Source of the DNA: Phragmites australis
Lineage: Eukaryota; Streptophyta; Magnoliopsida; Poales; Poaceae
Assembly (NCBI RefSeq): GCF_958298935.1
Contig: NC_084921.1
Location: forward strand, 5,156,001-5,220,000
Direction: 5' to 3'
Length of the DNA: 64,000 bases
Part shown: piece after piece, positions 1 to 11,711 of the stretch
How positions within the stretch are numbered: position 1 is the stretch's first letter
Layout: each line of letters starts with the position of its first letter
Position numbers and translations under genes: made by a program
Notes under the pieces: model-generated
Seen by the model: only the letters and a program-made list of their open reading frames with translations
What the model was told of the DNA's origin: nothing
Databases searched by the model: none

Positions 1-387
1 TGTCTTTTGAGACTGACAGTTTTTGCATCTAGAATCTCCATAGGTGATCCTAAAAATAAAAGGAAGTTGTTTCTCCATATGTGGTTAAGAAGACCACTCA
101 CTGGCTGTTCACTTCCCAAATGCCAAAAACGTACCAACATTAGTACAAATCTAGCCCATCTACTTTTCTGTTCTACATTTGAATCTGGGCATTGAGGATA
201 CTGTAAGGTGTTCAGACTTCAGAGGTTGTGATCGTCGTGTTGACAGCTCAATGCGTCACGCTTGTTTATCACCTAAGAACAGTTGATAAGCACCTTTCCT
301 TATCTGGACTGTTGATCGCACGTTGTCACACCAGACTCATTTGGGTGGTGAAACCACTGATCCTGTCTTGATTTTTTTTGCCCGCAG
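1..387 (+). other. intron upstream of thioredoxin exon
   Basis: No coding segment that fits thioredoxin is visible here. The stretch ends in a T-rich tract followed by cccgcag, a good plant 3' splice site directly before the thioredoxin codons at 388. I read it as intron; upstream exons lie outside the window. Confidence 0.6.
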
Positions 388-528
388 GACTTCAGCTCGT
401 CGTGGGACATTCAAGCGACGCCGACGTTCTTCTTCCTGAAGAACGGGCAGCAGGTGGACAAGCTCCTCGGGGCCAACAAGCCTGAGCTCGAGAAGAAAGT
501 CGCCGCGCTCGCCGACAGCGGCGCCTGA
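388..528 (+). CDS. thioredoxin h-type, last exon (partial gene)
   Basis: This is the C-terminal exon (46 codons plus TGA) of a small cytosolic disulfide reductase. It opens in phase 0 after a cccgcag acceptor. The segment FSSSWDIQATPTFFFLKNG carries the cis-proline (ATPT) that packs against the active site and the central beta strand of the thioredoxin fold. The following QQVDKLLGANKPELEKKV gives the last strand and C-terminal helix. These are the signatures of plant h-type thioredoxins, which are about 120-135 residues long. The WCGPC active site lies in an earlier exon outside the window. The subgroup cannot be settled from this exon. A 3' UTR with a 16-C run follows. Confidence 0.85.
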   Translation, partial: DFSSSWDIQATPTFFFLKNGQQVDKLLGANKPELEKKVAALADSGA

Positions 529-848
529 CCGACCCTGGTGCATCAAAGATGGATCATCATTCACCGGCCTGTACCGTTATTCTATTTGTGCTGCTCCTTC
601 TCATTGTGTGCCTGCATCGGTGTGACATCTTCTGCGATGTGATCTGCATGCAGACTGTGCAGTCCCCCCCCCCCCCCCCGGCAATGATATCTTATGTAGT
701 TTCTGTGGTGCTGATCAATGCACTCGTGAGTTTTTGATATGCCGTTTCCTGCTGGTGATTAGTGAAACATCAAGTGTGACCTGACACGAGCAATGGTGCT
801 GGACTGGACCATAAGACACAGAACTGCATGGCATATGTTCAGATAAAA
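529..848 (+). other. thioredoxin 3' UTR and flank with poly-C run
   Basis: No gene is seen. The stretch follows the thioredoxin stop and contains an uninterrupted run of 16 C at 664-679, which is prone to length change and sequencing error. I cannot fix a polyadenylation site. Confidence 0.4.
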
Positions 849-1100
849 TACTACTCCCCCATTTTAAATAAGATTCAATCAAACTTTTAAATTTTAACTA
901 TCAATGATTTTTAAAATATTTAGTTTGAAAATATAAAAACTATATATATATATTGAAGAATACTTTTATAATATTATAAATTTATTAGATTTTATAAATA
1001 TATTTTAGTAGAAGATAGTGATTGAAGTTACACATTAAAGATAGTGTTATGTTGAAAACATAAAATATTTTTTACTATTGATTTTGATTTCAAGTTTTTA
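849..1100. mobile_element. decayed Stowaway-like MITE remnant (possible)
   Basis: The stretch opens with tactcccccattttaaata, which resembles the Stowaway terminus (CTCCCTCCGTTCC...). An AT-rich body with the usual 'tcaaactttt' and 'gattttga' motifs follows. I could not find a matching right terminus, so this is a remnant at best. Confidence 0.3.
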
Positions 1101-1118
1101 CATCATGGAAGTGGTTTT

Positions 1119-1515
1119 GGGCATGTTTGGTTGCTTGAATAGAGCTTTGTAGAGCTGTATCGTATAAACAGGTTGAGTGAAAACAGACTGAGTGGACACA
1201 AATTGAGTTGAGTTATATGAGTTGAAAAAAATTGTGTTTGGTTGATTGTATTTGTTTGGATAAGATGAGCTGATTTTTTATTTAGCTGATTGAATCTGAA
1301 GTTGTATGAGTAGATGCAAGAGTTGATATTATAATTAGTTACTTGTATGAAAATTATTTTGTAATACTGACAAATAAATCATTCCGTATAAAATCGTATA
1401 TTTATATCCGTTAACGCAGATGAAAAAATAGATACAGATAACTAAATATATTTTTTAAAAATTATACACATACAACGAGTCAAGCCTAAGAAAATTTAGG
1501 CAACCAAAAACACCG
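1119..1515. mobile_element. Tourist/PIF-like MITE with TIRs
   Basis: The left end reads gggcatgtttggttgc and the right end, reverse-complemented, reads cggtgtttttggttgcc, giving imperfect terminal inverted repeats. A 3-bp direct repeat ttt flanks it (1116-1118 and 1516-1518), the length expected for PIF/Harbinger-type insertion. The interior is AT-rich and has no coding capacity, so the element is non-autonomous. A hAT origin is the alternative, but no 8-bp duplication is evident. Confidence 0.55.
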
Positions 1516-2030
1516 TTTATGAACGCGATCATTTTCATACGACGCGTACCCGTACATCAGTCCGTGAACGTACTGTCGAAGTGTTGATCGTAGAACGGTT
1601 GTTTTTTCTTCTTGTTATCTTTTGCTGATGGGACTGGGAGTGCGTGAGGCCGTGGTGTGCCACGTGTCAATCAATCTGCGGGGGACCAAACGATCAACGA
1701 CGAGTTGCCAATGCCAACCAACTACCACAACGAACGGATGCCATTGGTCGATGACGAATCAGTACATTTTCTATCTCTGTTTTTAAATCCTCAGTCCATT
1801 TTCTGTGGAGTCCGATGACCGATGCCACCCGGCTCTGCATTTATCCATGACTACTCGTATGAGCATTTTCCAGGCTGGTTTGGACAGAACTCTAACCCCC
1901 GGATTCACGTAGCATCGTAAGTTTGTAAGTTAAACGAAAGTGATTTATATCTTTATTTTTAATTAAAATACGGATGAGATGGTTTACACAAACATTTCTA
2001 ATTTACTGTAGGAACCAGAGTGACGACTAG
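1516..2030. other. intergenic, nothing recognised
   Basis: Mixed-composition intergenic DNA. I see no coding segment, repeat or clear terminus. Confidence 0.4.
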
Positions 2031-5000
2031 AGCAACTAAATAGATATCTCAACAGACTTCTTACGAAATTGATGATCTTCTACTATTTAATCACCCAACG
2101 CACTTCTAAAAGAGAATCTCAACAGAACGCAACACAAACATGCAGCAAAAAAACTACGCCTACACAGAAAGTCCAAAGACTCCGAAGACAGGACCGGAGA
2201 GTCCGGAGTTTAAAAAAAAATCAAAAACAAACTTAAAGATTCAACAAAATGTGGATCTCATGATTAGAATCGAACACGATGTTCCACAACAAATCAATCA
2301 ATGTCTCATCCCCATACAAAAATTGAATCTTGAGAAAAGATCACACAATGATCAAAAGATAAACACCGAGTGAAGAAGATCTCCAAACCGATGGTCTAAA
2401 AGCAAGAGAATTCAAGACCCTATCATATATGCATGTGTACGTGAATTTTATACCTTTAGCATCAAGAAGAACAAATTCCCAACGTGTTAAAATTCAACTA
2501 AAAAAACAAAAATCAACACAAAAAGAAAAAACTTGACATACGACAAGTGAATCAAGAAATGGAAACTAGAAGTAGGAGAATTCAAACATATGTAACAAAA
2601 TAAATTTCATTACTCAAAGAGGTCAGCTCTATTTTAGATAGACTATAAAGATTTCTCTCTCAAAACTTTCACCTATTACATAGACTAAGCACTCATCATC
2701 ATCTACTCTAAAATCTTACCACAATGCTCTCATATAGGTGACATAAGGGATTTAAATAGTTGGTTCATCCTCTCCTATAACTCTATCTCTTTATTTATAG
2801 GCCTAAAAACTTGACTTCCAAGTTTTCTAATTTTTTCCCACATACTCCTCTCTTGTAGTACATTTCTACCTATCATCGAGGGTATTTTGGTCTATTTTCT
2901 TCTCCATTCATCGGACGGGCTTGACGCCTTCACGACTTGGCTTTGCCTCGACGCAAGCTTTACGATGGTGCCATATACTCCTCCAGTCCTCCCACGATTT
3001 TAAGACTAAATCATGAAAACTTAGCATGCTTCTCAAAGCGTGACTAGCCGTCACTTACTTCCACCCGAGGCAAGTGCTCTGATGATGATGCGTGTCCTCC
3101 GTTTTGCGATCTTGACCGCCAGCAAGTCTCTCCTGCTCCTGATTCCTTGGGCCGCCTTGTCACTTGCACTAGTATCCCCCTTCGTTTGACTTTATCAACA
3201 TATCGTCTTTATCATCCGTTTCATACTTTGCTTGACCTTCATGTGTACAACTAGGATCACACTTAACTCCATTCAGTCCTCTTAATTGTCTGGCACCAAG
3301 CACCCGCTTAACCCGATCACACGTCATCTACTGTCAAGTTACATCCGTTAACTGCACACCTTGAAACAAGCAAACACATTTCTCCATACTCCAAAACATC
3401 AGGTTAACACAAAATCAAAAAGTTCAACTCAGAGCATATCCTATAGAAAATGCGAGCACCAGATGTTCTGGTGTGTTCTGCTCTTGAACACCAGACCATC
3501 CGATGAATGTAGCACTATCTGTTTCAGAAATTTTTTGCTCTCTGCAAGGAAAGATCCGGTAAAAACTTCCGGTGATCTCATATCCATCACCAGATAATCT
3601 GGAATATGCTAATCTACTGAACCATCCTTCTGCAACCTCTCTGCAACAAAAAGTCTGACGTATTCTCCGGTGTTCACAAACTCAGCACCGGACTATCCGG
3701 CGTACATAATCAAACTTGGCGCAAAAAATCTCCTCTATACAGAAAATACTCAGACGCTCTCTAAGTCCATCACCGGACCATCCGGTGTTTGCTTCTATTT
3801 CTGCTTCAGCACTGTTGGAGGGTTAACTCCTATCGCAGGGATCCTGAGGGACCCCTTTTTAGAGATTCGGCGGGGGGATGATTCTGAATATGTTTGCTGG
3901 AGAAATAAATGGATGTAAATGCGATGGCAGGTGGGGTGGAATGATCTAATGCAGAACATAGTAAATGTACTGGAGGGATTTTTAGACAGGTTCGGACCGC
4001 ACAGAGTGTAATACCCTACTTCTGTGTGGATGATATAAATGCCCTGAGAGTGTCTCTCAGGAATGTGCTGGTTACAAGAATGTCTGTCTATCCTAGAGCT
4101 TCGGGCTCCTTGTTCTTGGGCTTCTATGCTTGTACGAAGATGTTCTTCGATCTCTGAGCGTCCTTTGTCTGGGATTCGTGTTGGATTTCACCTTCTTTTG
4201 TCTGCGCCGCCGGCTCCTTTAAATACTCGCCGGCGGTAACGTGCCCTGAAAGGGAGGGCACGAGTTCCAAGATGCCATAAATAGAAAGAGCGTCATCATG
4301 GCCTCTGCGCGAGGTGACGGAGGGTTGAAAACGCGCCCCCGCCCGGTCTTCGGTCGTCATCATGGCGATGGCAACGGGGGTCGTGGAGAGGGCCCACCGG
4401 GCAGCCGCAGAGCGGCCCGGCGTGCCCACCCAATCTTGTTCACCTGCCACAGCAGCGCGGCAGACGGAACTCCTCGGGCCTCGCGATACTATCCCGAGGC
4501 ACGCCGGATGGCGCGGGATGGGACCCACGCATTAAATGTCCCCACGCCCTTCTGCCAGAATATGGCAGGGACTGACACCGAGCGTGACGGGAACAGTTGG
4601 AGGTAACAGGCCACGCGCGCTCTTAAATGCGGCATCGAGCCTTTCACTGGCTGACACCTCATCGCTGGACCCCTGTGGGGGCCACTGACGGAGGGCTTCC
4701 TGGGCCATCGGGGAACCGAGTGCTCGGGGGTCACTGTTCGCAGCCCTGAGCACTCTCTCCCGGACTTGACTGTACGGGTCCTCGGGGAACCGAGTGCTCG
4801 GGGGCCGCTGCTCGCAGCCCTGAGCACTCTCTCCCGGAACTACCTTTCTTAGGTCCTCGGGGTACTCGGGTGTTCGGGGGTCACTGTTTACCTCCCCGAG
4901 CACTCTCTTCCCGGTACTCGGTTTTCCTGGTCGTTGGGACCCCGAGCACTCTATTCCCGGTCACTTGGTCTTCACAGATCATCGGGGAACCCAGGTACTC

Positions 5001-5480
5001 GGGGACCACTGATCGTGGCCCCGAGCGTCCTCTCCCGGGACTTAGTTTTTTCGTACTTCGCGGAGATGAACCCCATGGGAAGGTGCCACGTGGCGGATTG
5101 CTGGACTGGCCTCGGGATTCGGGGACCCCTAGTTCCGGATTCACCGACAAGCACCAACAATGTTTTGGTACTCTCTTCACCGTAACACTATACTATCCGG
5201 TGTAGTAAAAAACCCACACACCGAATGTTCCAGTGAGACATAATTTCCTGTACTCTGAAACAGTCTGCTTCAATTCAAACTTTGGTTAACTATAAACTAG
5301 ATCACACGCAAACAAGCTCATACTAATCAAAATCATTTCAAATCCAACGTTATCAATAACTCATCAGATACAATTCAAGTCATATTTTAACTTGATTTCT
5401 TATCTATCCATAACTTCAACTTCAGTTTCGTAGATTTCAGAGTTAGAAATACTCAGCTCTAATTTTTTTTAAGTTGAAGC
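2031..5480 (-). mobile_element. degenerate LTR-retrotransposon fragment with CCGG palindromes, split by a solo LTR
   Basis: On the minus strand 2791-2800 reads ctataaataa, a TATA-like box, and the sequence around it has the A/T- and G-rich texture of a plant LTR promoter. Short palindromes built on CACCGGA..TCCGGTG recur, for example at 3771-3787 and around 5190, as in the SIRE copia LTRs elsewhere in this window. No gag or pol can be read. The stretch is interrupted at 3813-5149 by a gypsy solo LTR. Outer boundaries are guesses; I found no convincing LTR ends or target duplication. Confidence 0.4.
3813..5149 (-). mobile_element. solo LTR, Tat-lineage gypsy family (copy A)
   Basis: The 1337-bp element begins tgttgg and ends ccgaca on the plus strand. 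It is flanked by perfect 5-bp target duplications agcac (3808-3812 and 5150-5154). Read on the minus strand it starts TGTCGGTGAATCCGG. It carries GTGCTCGGGG...CCCCGAGCAC hairpin repeats, a TATA-like box (plus-strand tttaaata at 4218-4225), and a 'gtagggtattac..cggtccgaacctgtctaaa' type block near its 3' end. It shares ends and layout with the copies at 24730 and 41639. There are no internal coding domains, so it is a solo LTR. The Tat/RIRE2-like placement is from family resemblance. Confidence 0.85.
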
Positions 5481-6730
5481 ACTTTGTCAAACAGACTCAT
5501 TCTCACTTATTAATGAACTGCATGCCCCACTTGCATTTGGAAGGATATATTATGACGTAACTATACCGTGATCTAGCCGCTGATACATGAGCTAACTCTA
5601 AGTTAGCCCCGCGTATCAACGAAGACATCACCCATACAGTTACACTAAAAGAATAGCTTATCTTTCATTTGCACCAAAAGTCATGGATTATACAGTACCA
5701 CCCGTTGAAACTAGTAGCCGCACATGTGTTTTACAAACATAGAATCAATTTAGGATATAACAATATAAAGAAATATTGAAGACAAATAATAACAGATTAA
5801 ATATATTTTTAAAATTTATAAAAGATAAATATTGAATATCTAAGTAGAGAAGAAAAATAATAAGAGATTAAATATATTTTTTGAAGGAGAAATATGTCTA
5901 ACTTTACATGGTGATCGTTTGATTAACTCGAATAAACAGTGAAGATGAATTTAATCTACCAAACTCGTATATTTTATATGACTAACAGCTGCATACATGT
6001 TTCACATACGTAAAATCAACCCATCAGGCTGTGAGGAGTATTAAGATAATGGCTTATTTTGTAAGAAGATAAAAATAATTCTCTCGTAGTATATTTATGT
6101 AAACATAGCATGATGTAGATGACCTCCATGATAGACGGTGATGAAAGCGACGTGCAGGGCGATGACATATGCTCTCTAAAAAGGCATAACTAGTGTTGTA
6201 AGTAAAGTGTGAGTGACGTATTCTCTGAAAAAACCTGACGATAAATATATGGAAGACAAGTATTAAATATCTAGTTATAGAAGATAAATAATAAGAGATT
6301 AAATATATTTTTAGAAAAAAATATATATTCAACTTTATATAATAATTATTTAATCAACTTATATAAACTATAAAGATGGATAGAATCTATAGTAACTCCT
6401 ATATTTTACAGGATTACAGGCTATAATTCAAAACAAGCCAACGGAACTAACGACGCGCTACGCGCCACGGATTTCGAACAAATATCCCGCGCGCGCCGGC
6501 CGTGGGGCCTGGAACTACCTGCCGCAAGCGACGATGGCCTCGTGATTCGCGCCTCGCCAGTCGCCAAGGAAGTAGAGTAGGACGTCTCGGGGGCCCACTC
6601 CTCCGGCCTTCTCGGGTCCACCTGTGCGTGTTTCCAAAACTACCCCTCACCAAGTACTCCCCCTTCCTGCTACGCGGTCCGCCTGTCTCCAATCACCATG
6701 CGTTTCATGTGCTCGGTTACTTTTTTTTTA
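5481..6730. other. AT-rich intergenic DNA with a diverged direct repeat
   Basis: No gene is recognised. About 160 bp at 5815-5975 (motif 'aataataagagattaaatatat', then 'aaac..gaagatg..tctac') recurs in diverged form at 6245-6405, a direct duplication offset by about 430 bp. The last 300 bp (6440-6710) are GC-rich and promoter- or UTR-like but lead into no gene. Confidence 0.4.
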
Positions 6731-7560
6731 GGGGATAAATGCAAAAACCCCCCCAAAAGTCACTTGGATTTTGACTTTCCCCCCCAAAAGTTGTTTTGTT
6801 GCAAAAAACCCCCAAAGGTTTGATTTTGTTGCAAAAACACCCCTAAAAATTCAAATTTTTTTAAAACAAATCACAAAAAATTCTAAAAAAAACTAGAGAC
6901 AATTATAAGACCTTTTGTGAAATTTGTTTTCAAAAATAATATCCTTTGCATCATATTTCATAGAGAGTAAGTTTGAAAAAAAAGAAAAACGTGCAACTCA
7001 TTTATTAATTCGAGTTAAATGCATAGTTAATTATTTACTAATCCAAAAATCATGAAACAAAATTTTTTAGTCTTCTTACATGATCCTCTATCTTGTAAAA
7101 ATACATGAAATCTTGAAATAGTTATTGTAACGTGCAGGATTCAGTAAATGGGTTGCAGATAGATTAATTCATAACTAATCCATAACACCCCCAAAATTAG
7201 TGAAACCACTTTTATTAGTTTACTTAAACAATTATTTGTGTAGGAAAAATAATGGTAGACATGACAAAGTTAAAATAACATGAGTTAATAAATGAGCTGC
7301 ACATTTTTCTTTTTTTTCCAAACTTCCTCTCCATGAAATATGATGCAAAGGATATTATTTTTGAAAACAAATTTCACAGAAGGTCTTAGAATTGTCTCTA
7401 GTTTTTTTTAGAATTTTTTTAATGATTTTTTTATTTTTTTGAATTTTTAGGGGTTTTTTTCAACAAAGTCAAACTTTTGGGGGGCTTTTTGCAACAAAAC
7501 AACTTTTGGGGGGAAAGTCAAAATCCAAGTGACTTTTGGGGGGGTTTTTGCAGTTTTCCC
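6731..7560. mobile_element. foldback element 1 (long inverted repeat, non-autonomous)
   Basis: The left arm starts ggggataaatgcaaaaaccc and the right arm ends gggtttttgcagttttccc. Inverted homology extends inward for roughly 300 bp on each side, including the 'gatgcaaaggatat' block near 6950 and 7340, so most of the 830 bp can form one hairpin. The flanks are ttttttta at 6723-6730 and 7561-7568, an 8-bp candidate target duplication. No transposase is present. The long TIRs and duplication length suggest a Mutator-like derivative, but the superfamily is inferred. Confidence 0.75.
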
Positions 7561-7568
7561 TTTTTTTA

Positions 7569-8519
7569 GGGAAAAATGCACAAACCCCCCCATAAGTCAC
7601 TCCATTTTTTAGATTCACCCCATAAGCCATTTTGTTGCAAAAACCCCCCAACAGTAATTTAGATTTGCAAAAACCCCCCCAGCAATTGTTTAATACAGAA
7701 AATAGGTTTTCTTTAATATAAAAAATATGTAAATTCTTTAATAATTTAGATAAAGGTTTTAAAAATGATTCCTTTGGTGAAATAAATAAAATAAAATATT
7801 TTTAATTCTATTAATCTTATATATATGTTTTTTAATGATAAAATAAATATTTTAATTATGTCCCTTAGAGGAATAAGGATATAATTTTATTTATTATTTG
7901 TGTTCACAAATAACGATAAATCAATGGAGACTGATGCTAAATCTTGCCGAACTCTCTGCATCTACGGAAGAGAGGCCGAGCGCTGGAATGCGGTCAAGTG
8001 CCATACCAATGGGTAGGCCGGCCGGACAAATTAGAGAAAATTCCCTTTATACCATTGCAACTTATACATTTGCCTTATGTGTTATCTAAAATTAAAAACA
8101 TAGAAAACCTAGAAAAATTAAAAATTCCCTTTATTTTCTAATTATTTACCATTTTTCCATAATTAAAAATATAGAAAACCTATTAAAACATTATTCTAGA
8201 TTTTCTAAATTTTTCTCATAATTAAAATATTTATTTTATCATTGAAAAACATATATATATATATATATAAGATTAATAGAATTAAAAACATTTCATTTTA
8301 TTTATTTCACCAAAGGAATCATTTTTAAAACCTTTATCTAAATTATTAAAGAATTTACATATTTTTTATATTAAAGAAAACCTATTTTCTGGATTAAACA
8401 ATTGCTGGGGGGGTTTTTGCAAATCTAAATTACTGTTGGGGGGGTTTTTGCAACAAAATGACTTATGGGGGTGAATCTCAAAAATGGAGTGACTTATGGG
8501 GGGGTTTGTGCATTTTCCC
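7569..8519. mobile_element. foldback element 2 (long inverted repeat, related to element 1)
   Basis: The left arm starts gggaaaaatgcacaaacccc and the right arm ends ggggtttgtgcattttccc. Inverted homology continues inward, for example 'aacagtaatttagatttgca' against its complement near 8425, and the arms reach to about 7890 and 8200. It shares terminal logic with element 1 (ggg-A/T-aaatgca-aaaccccccc-ataagtcac) but its interior differs. It abuts element 1 across a single ttttttta (7561-7568) and ends against another T-run (8520-8528). Non-autonomous. Confidence 0.75.
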
Positions 8520-8529
8520 TTTTTTTTTA

Positions 8530-9111
8530 ACTTTTGGATGTGGAAGATCTTTTACTCCATTTTACTACGCATCAGTACTGTGCGAATTCGATAAGTCTTT
8601 TTCTCTTTTCTCATTTGGTCTGTAAATTAGTGATGTTTGGTTTGTGGCAAAAACCTTATCTTATTGATCTTTCAGGTGTATTATGATGGCAAACCCTCGA
8701 GATGAACAAAATAATTTGGGCTCCACAAGTAAGAAACAATAGAAAAGAATATCATACAGCATCATTCATATGCAACCTAACTAATGACGGTGGTGTGTGA
8801 TGACTCTATCAATCCCATTGTGATCTTCATCAATTTCCAAATTCTGAGAGCCGTCCTCTAATCCATTCACACTTGGATCTTAACAAGCCGGTGCATCATG
8901 TTATACGATGTGAGCTGTTAGTCCATGTTTGCATTGCATTGGTTGGTCAATGACTCAATGATCATATGTGGAGAGGTCTATGCAGTTGTATCTCTATATT
9001 TTAATAATAAGAGTTAATAATTTTTTTTATTAAAAATGTATGAAGAGGTTACCAATCCTATGAAATCGTAGTTATACATATTTTTTTTTGATACACAAGC
9101 GGACTACATAT
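8530..9111. other. intergenic, nothing recognised
   Basis: AT-rich intergenic DNA with no coding or structured feature that I can support. Confidence 0.4.
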
Positions 9112-9113
9112 TA

Positions 9114-9367
9114 CTACCTCCATTCTTTTTTAATTGTCCTTTTAAAATTCATACAGTCAAACTTTTAAAGGTTTAACCACTAATATGTTTGAAACTATCA
9201 AGATTGGCCATATAAAAATTATATGACTAGATTTATCTTTAGAAAAACTTCCGTAAAAATATAATTTTATTAATATATATTGATACAATATTATAAAAAG
9301 TAATAGTCAAAAGACACCTTGGAGACATGAAAAGTCAACCAGGACAAATAAAAAAGAATGAAGGTAT
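9114..9367. mobile_element. Stowaway MITE
   Basis: The 254-bp AT-rich element has a left terminus ctacctccattcttttttaa and a right terminus ttaaaaaagaatgaaggtat as inverted repeats. It is flanked by TA dinucleotides (9112-9113, 9368-9369), the Tc1/mariner-type target. Interior 'agtcaaac' and 'tataattttat' motifs are typical of grass Stowaway elements. No coding capacity. Confidence 0.75.
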
Positions 9368-9369
9368 TA

Positions 9370-10380
9370 TCTATCAAGCAGCGCAATTATTAATTTCACA
9401 CAGGAATCGGTACATTATGAAAAATAAGTGTACATATGCATAATACAAATGATACTGCTAGGGCAGATGCATTGCTGAACTAAACTACCATTGGAAATCA
9501 CTTGATGAAAAAACAAGCATCCAGAATCATTCTTAGAAGTCAGAATGGACACATATTTCTTCCGAATCTTGCCTCCAATGTTTGAAGTAAGAACGTCAGT
9601 TGAACAATAGACACTAAACACCATGGATGCGGTTCCACTAATTGAACTATGTGACGTCACCGTGGCACGTGGAGGATTTCCCTCAAGACACCTTGTGTTA
9701 CTGCCGGCGATGCAAAGAATCCTAAACAACAGGACCCTGGCATTTGGAATGTTGAACCTCGCCCCTTCCAAAAAACTGAACATTACTTTTATGAAAATCC
9801 TTTAAATTCTTATGTTCGAAACTGAAATCTTATCTGTCGCTCACTCGCCACCCTACAGAAACCGTTCCTCTAACCTAATGTTACCCGTAACATCGTCATA
9901 AACACATAGTCTATTAAAAATTAATCCACATATCATTAAATACGTCAGTATAAAAGTTACCTTTAAAGATCTCTTCCTCGCCCCATCCGACCATCTCCAA
10001 CGGTTTTCCTTCAGTGTCCAGAATCCCTTCATGACGGGATTTTCGTTCATTTCAGCGCTCCAACGGTTTCCCTTCACGGTTCCTGTCACGAAAAGATTTT
10101 CATGATCATTTCCTTTAAGACAGGATTCTCTCTCATTTCCCTTCACGATTTCCCTTGAAGGGAAGTTGTTGAAGATGAAAGTAAATAAAGAAAATGAGAA
10201 CGGAGAAGAGAATCGAGAAGAGAATATGGTTGAAAATGATCTAAGATGGAGATCATCTGCAGTATCACAGAGACATTGAAAGTCCCTGACTGCATACTGT
10301 AGAGGATCCGGTGCATCCCAGGCGAGGGCACGACCGTCATCCCCCTCGGGAGCCTTCTTCATCCTGCAGTTTAAAGAGCC
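9370..10380. other. intergenic, no supported gene
   Basis: Minus-strand open frames of 122 and 176 codons exist here, but neither shows a known domain or gene-like composition. A 'gaccatctccaacgg' motif at about 9985 is a common end of grass MITEs; I did not find a convincing partner end. The right part rises in GC toward the presumed promoter of the NET gene. Confidence 0.35.
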
Positions 10381-10384
10381 CACT

Positions 10385-10491
10385 TCTCTTCATCACCAGC
10401 GGGCAGGCCTTAAGCGCCCTCGCACGGTGTCGCCTGCGCCTGCTCTCCGGTCTCCCGGCGGGGAAAGGAGGCTTGCTTGGTCTCCTCGTCG
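10385..10491 (+). promoter_or_regulatory. possible 5' UTR first exon of the NET gene
   Basis: A GC-rich leader-like stretch ends in a strong splice donor (cctcgtcg|gtgagctc, donor at 10492), followed by long T-rich intron-like sequence. The next coding start on this strand is at 15320. The second NET copy also has a leader-like exon (ending 33661, gtgag donor) before its coding exon. If this link is right, the leader intron is about 4.8 kb, swollen by the inserted elements at 11700-14350. cDNA evidence is needed. Confidence 0.3.
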
Positions 10492-11711
10492 GTGAGCTCT
10501 TGCAACCTTCGCTCTCTGTATTTTTTCTTCTTCTTCTGGTATTGTGTTGTGGTGTAGATGAGGTGTTCTTGTTCCATCGCTCTTGCCAAGAAACCGTGAT
10601 TTCTGTTGTTGTGTTTTTTTGGGGGGCGGAAATTCGGTTTCCAAAAGGAAATGAATTTTACGCTGAGTGCTTTCTATGTCTCAAAGGATTGTACGCTCCT
10701 TCGGTGATTTTTGTTAAATTTTGATCCCCCTCCCCCCATTCACATGACTGTCGCTTATTGTTCACTCCACGCTCGCAGTTCCCAGGAAAAAGGAGGCATC
10801 ATGATTCCAGACTTTTGGTGCGCTTAGAGTGATTTCTTCATTCATTTTTCTGATATACTTCAGGACGCTGAATTAAAAAAGAAAAAGAGATTTTTTTTCA
10901 CCGGCTTAGACTGACCTTGAATCCCCATCCCTTTCTCCTGACCGTCATAAAGTAGTTTGTTCATTGATTATACTGAGCTTTCGTAATCCGTCGATGAAGA
11001 AACTTTCTTCGAGTTACACAGATGTCACCATTAGAAAGCTTTTCTCCTGAAGCTGCTAGACTCAAGCGTAGCGATTCCTAGTATGTGTAGGCCGTAGCCC
11101 CCTTTCCCCTCTAAGGACCCGTTCACCCATTTGAACTTCTTGTGCCTGTGGTGTGATGTGGCCTTGTAGATCAGTCTGACGGAGTGCAAATTTTGATTTT
11201 TACAAGATCATTGTTTTTGCCAGGTTGGTACTAGAGCATGCATATGGTGACCATCTTAGCTGGTGCATGTACTCACTCACAGCTGTTTGGATTAGAAGAC
11301 CTGCAAATCATTTTAGAATTGTTTTTTTTTTTACCTTACTGAATACTGATACCGGAGCTTGTACAACCGTTAATTTTGGGAGATTGACTGGATGGATGAG
11401 TTTTCTTCCAAAAATTTGTGACGCGTACTGATAATTGAGCTTCTTGAATCCGTTGTGTGCCAAGGTCCACTGGTCGCTGGATATTACGAAATTTAATTGT
11501 TAGATATTTCCTTCATTTGCATGCATTGCTGTGTTCACCAATTATTGCCACCTTCACATGCATAGCAAAATTATCTACAAGAAATGAATAAAGAATACAA
11601 TTCCCAGAGATCCAAGCTAGGTGTCTTTGTATCCTTCTTTGCACTTCTTGAAAATTGCAGTTAACATCAGAATGTACTACTAGATTATTCCTATGGTAAT
11701 CAGTGGCGCAT

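Noticed and set aside
4124..5205. Several open frames around the solo LTR at 3813
   Set aside because: They run through the LTR's GTGCTCGGGG repeats and have no protein signature.
9415..9783. 122-codon minus-strand open frame
   Set aside because: No recognisable domain and Cys/Ser-rich mixed composition. Nothing about the start context or codon texture supports a gene.
9853..10383. 176-codon minus-strand open frame near the presumed NET leader
   Set aside because: Its sequence follows repeated 'tttccttcacgg'-type non-coding motifs and has no domain. It is likely open by chance.
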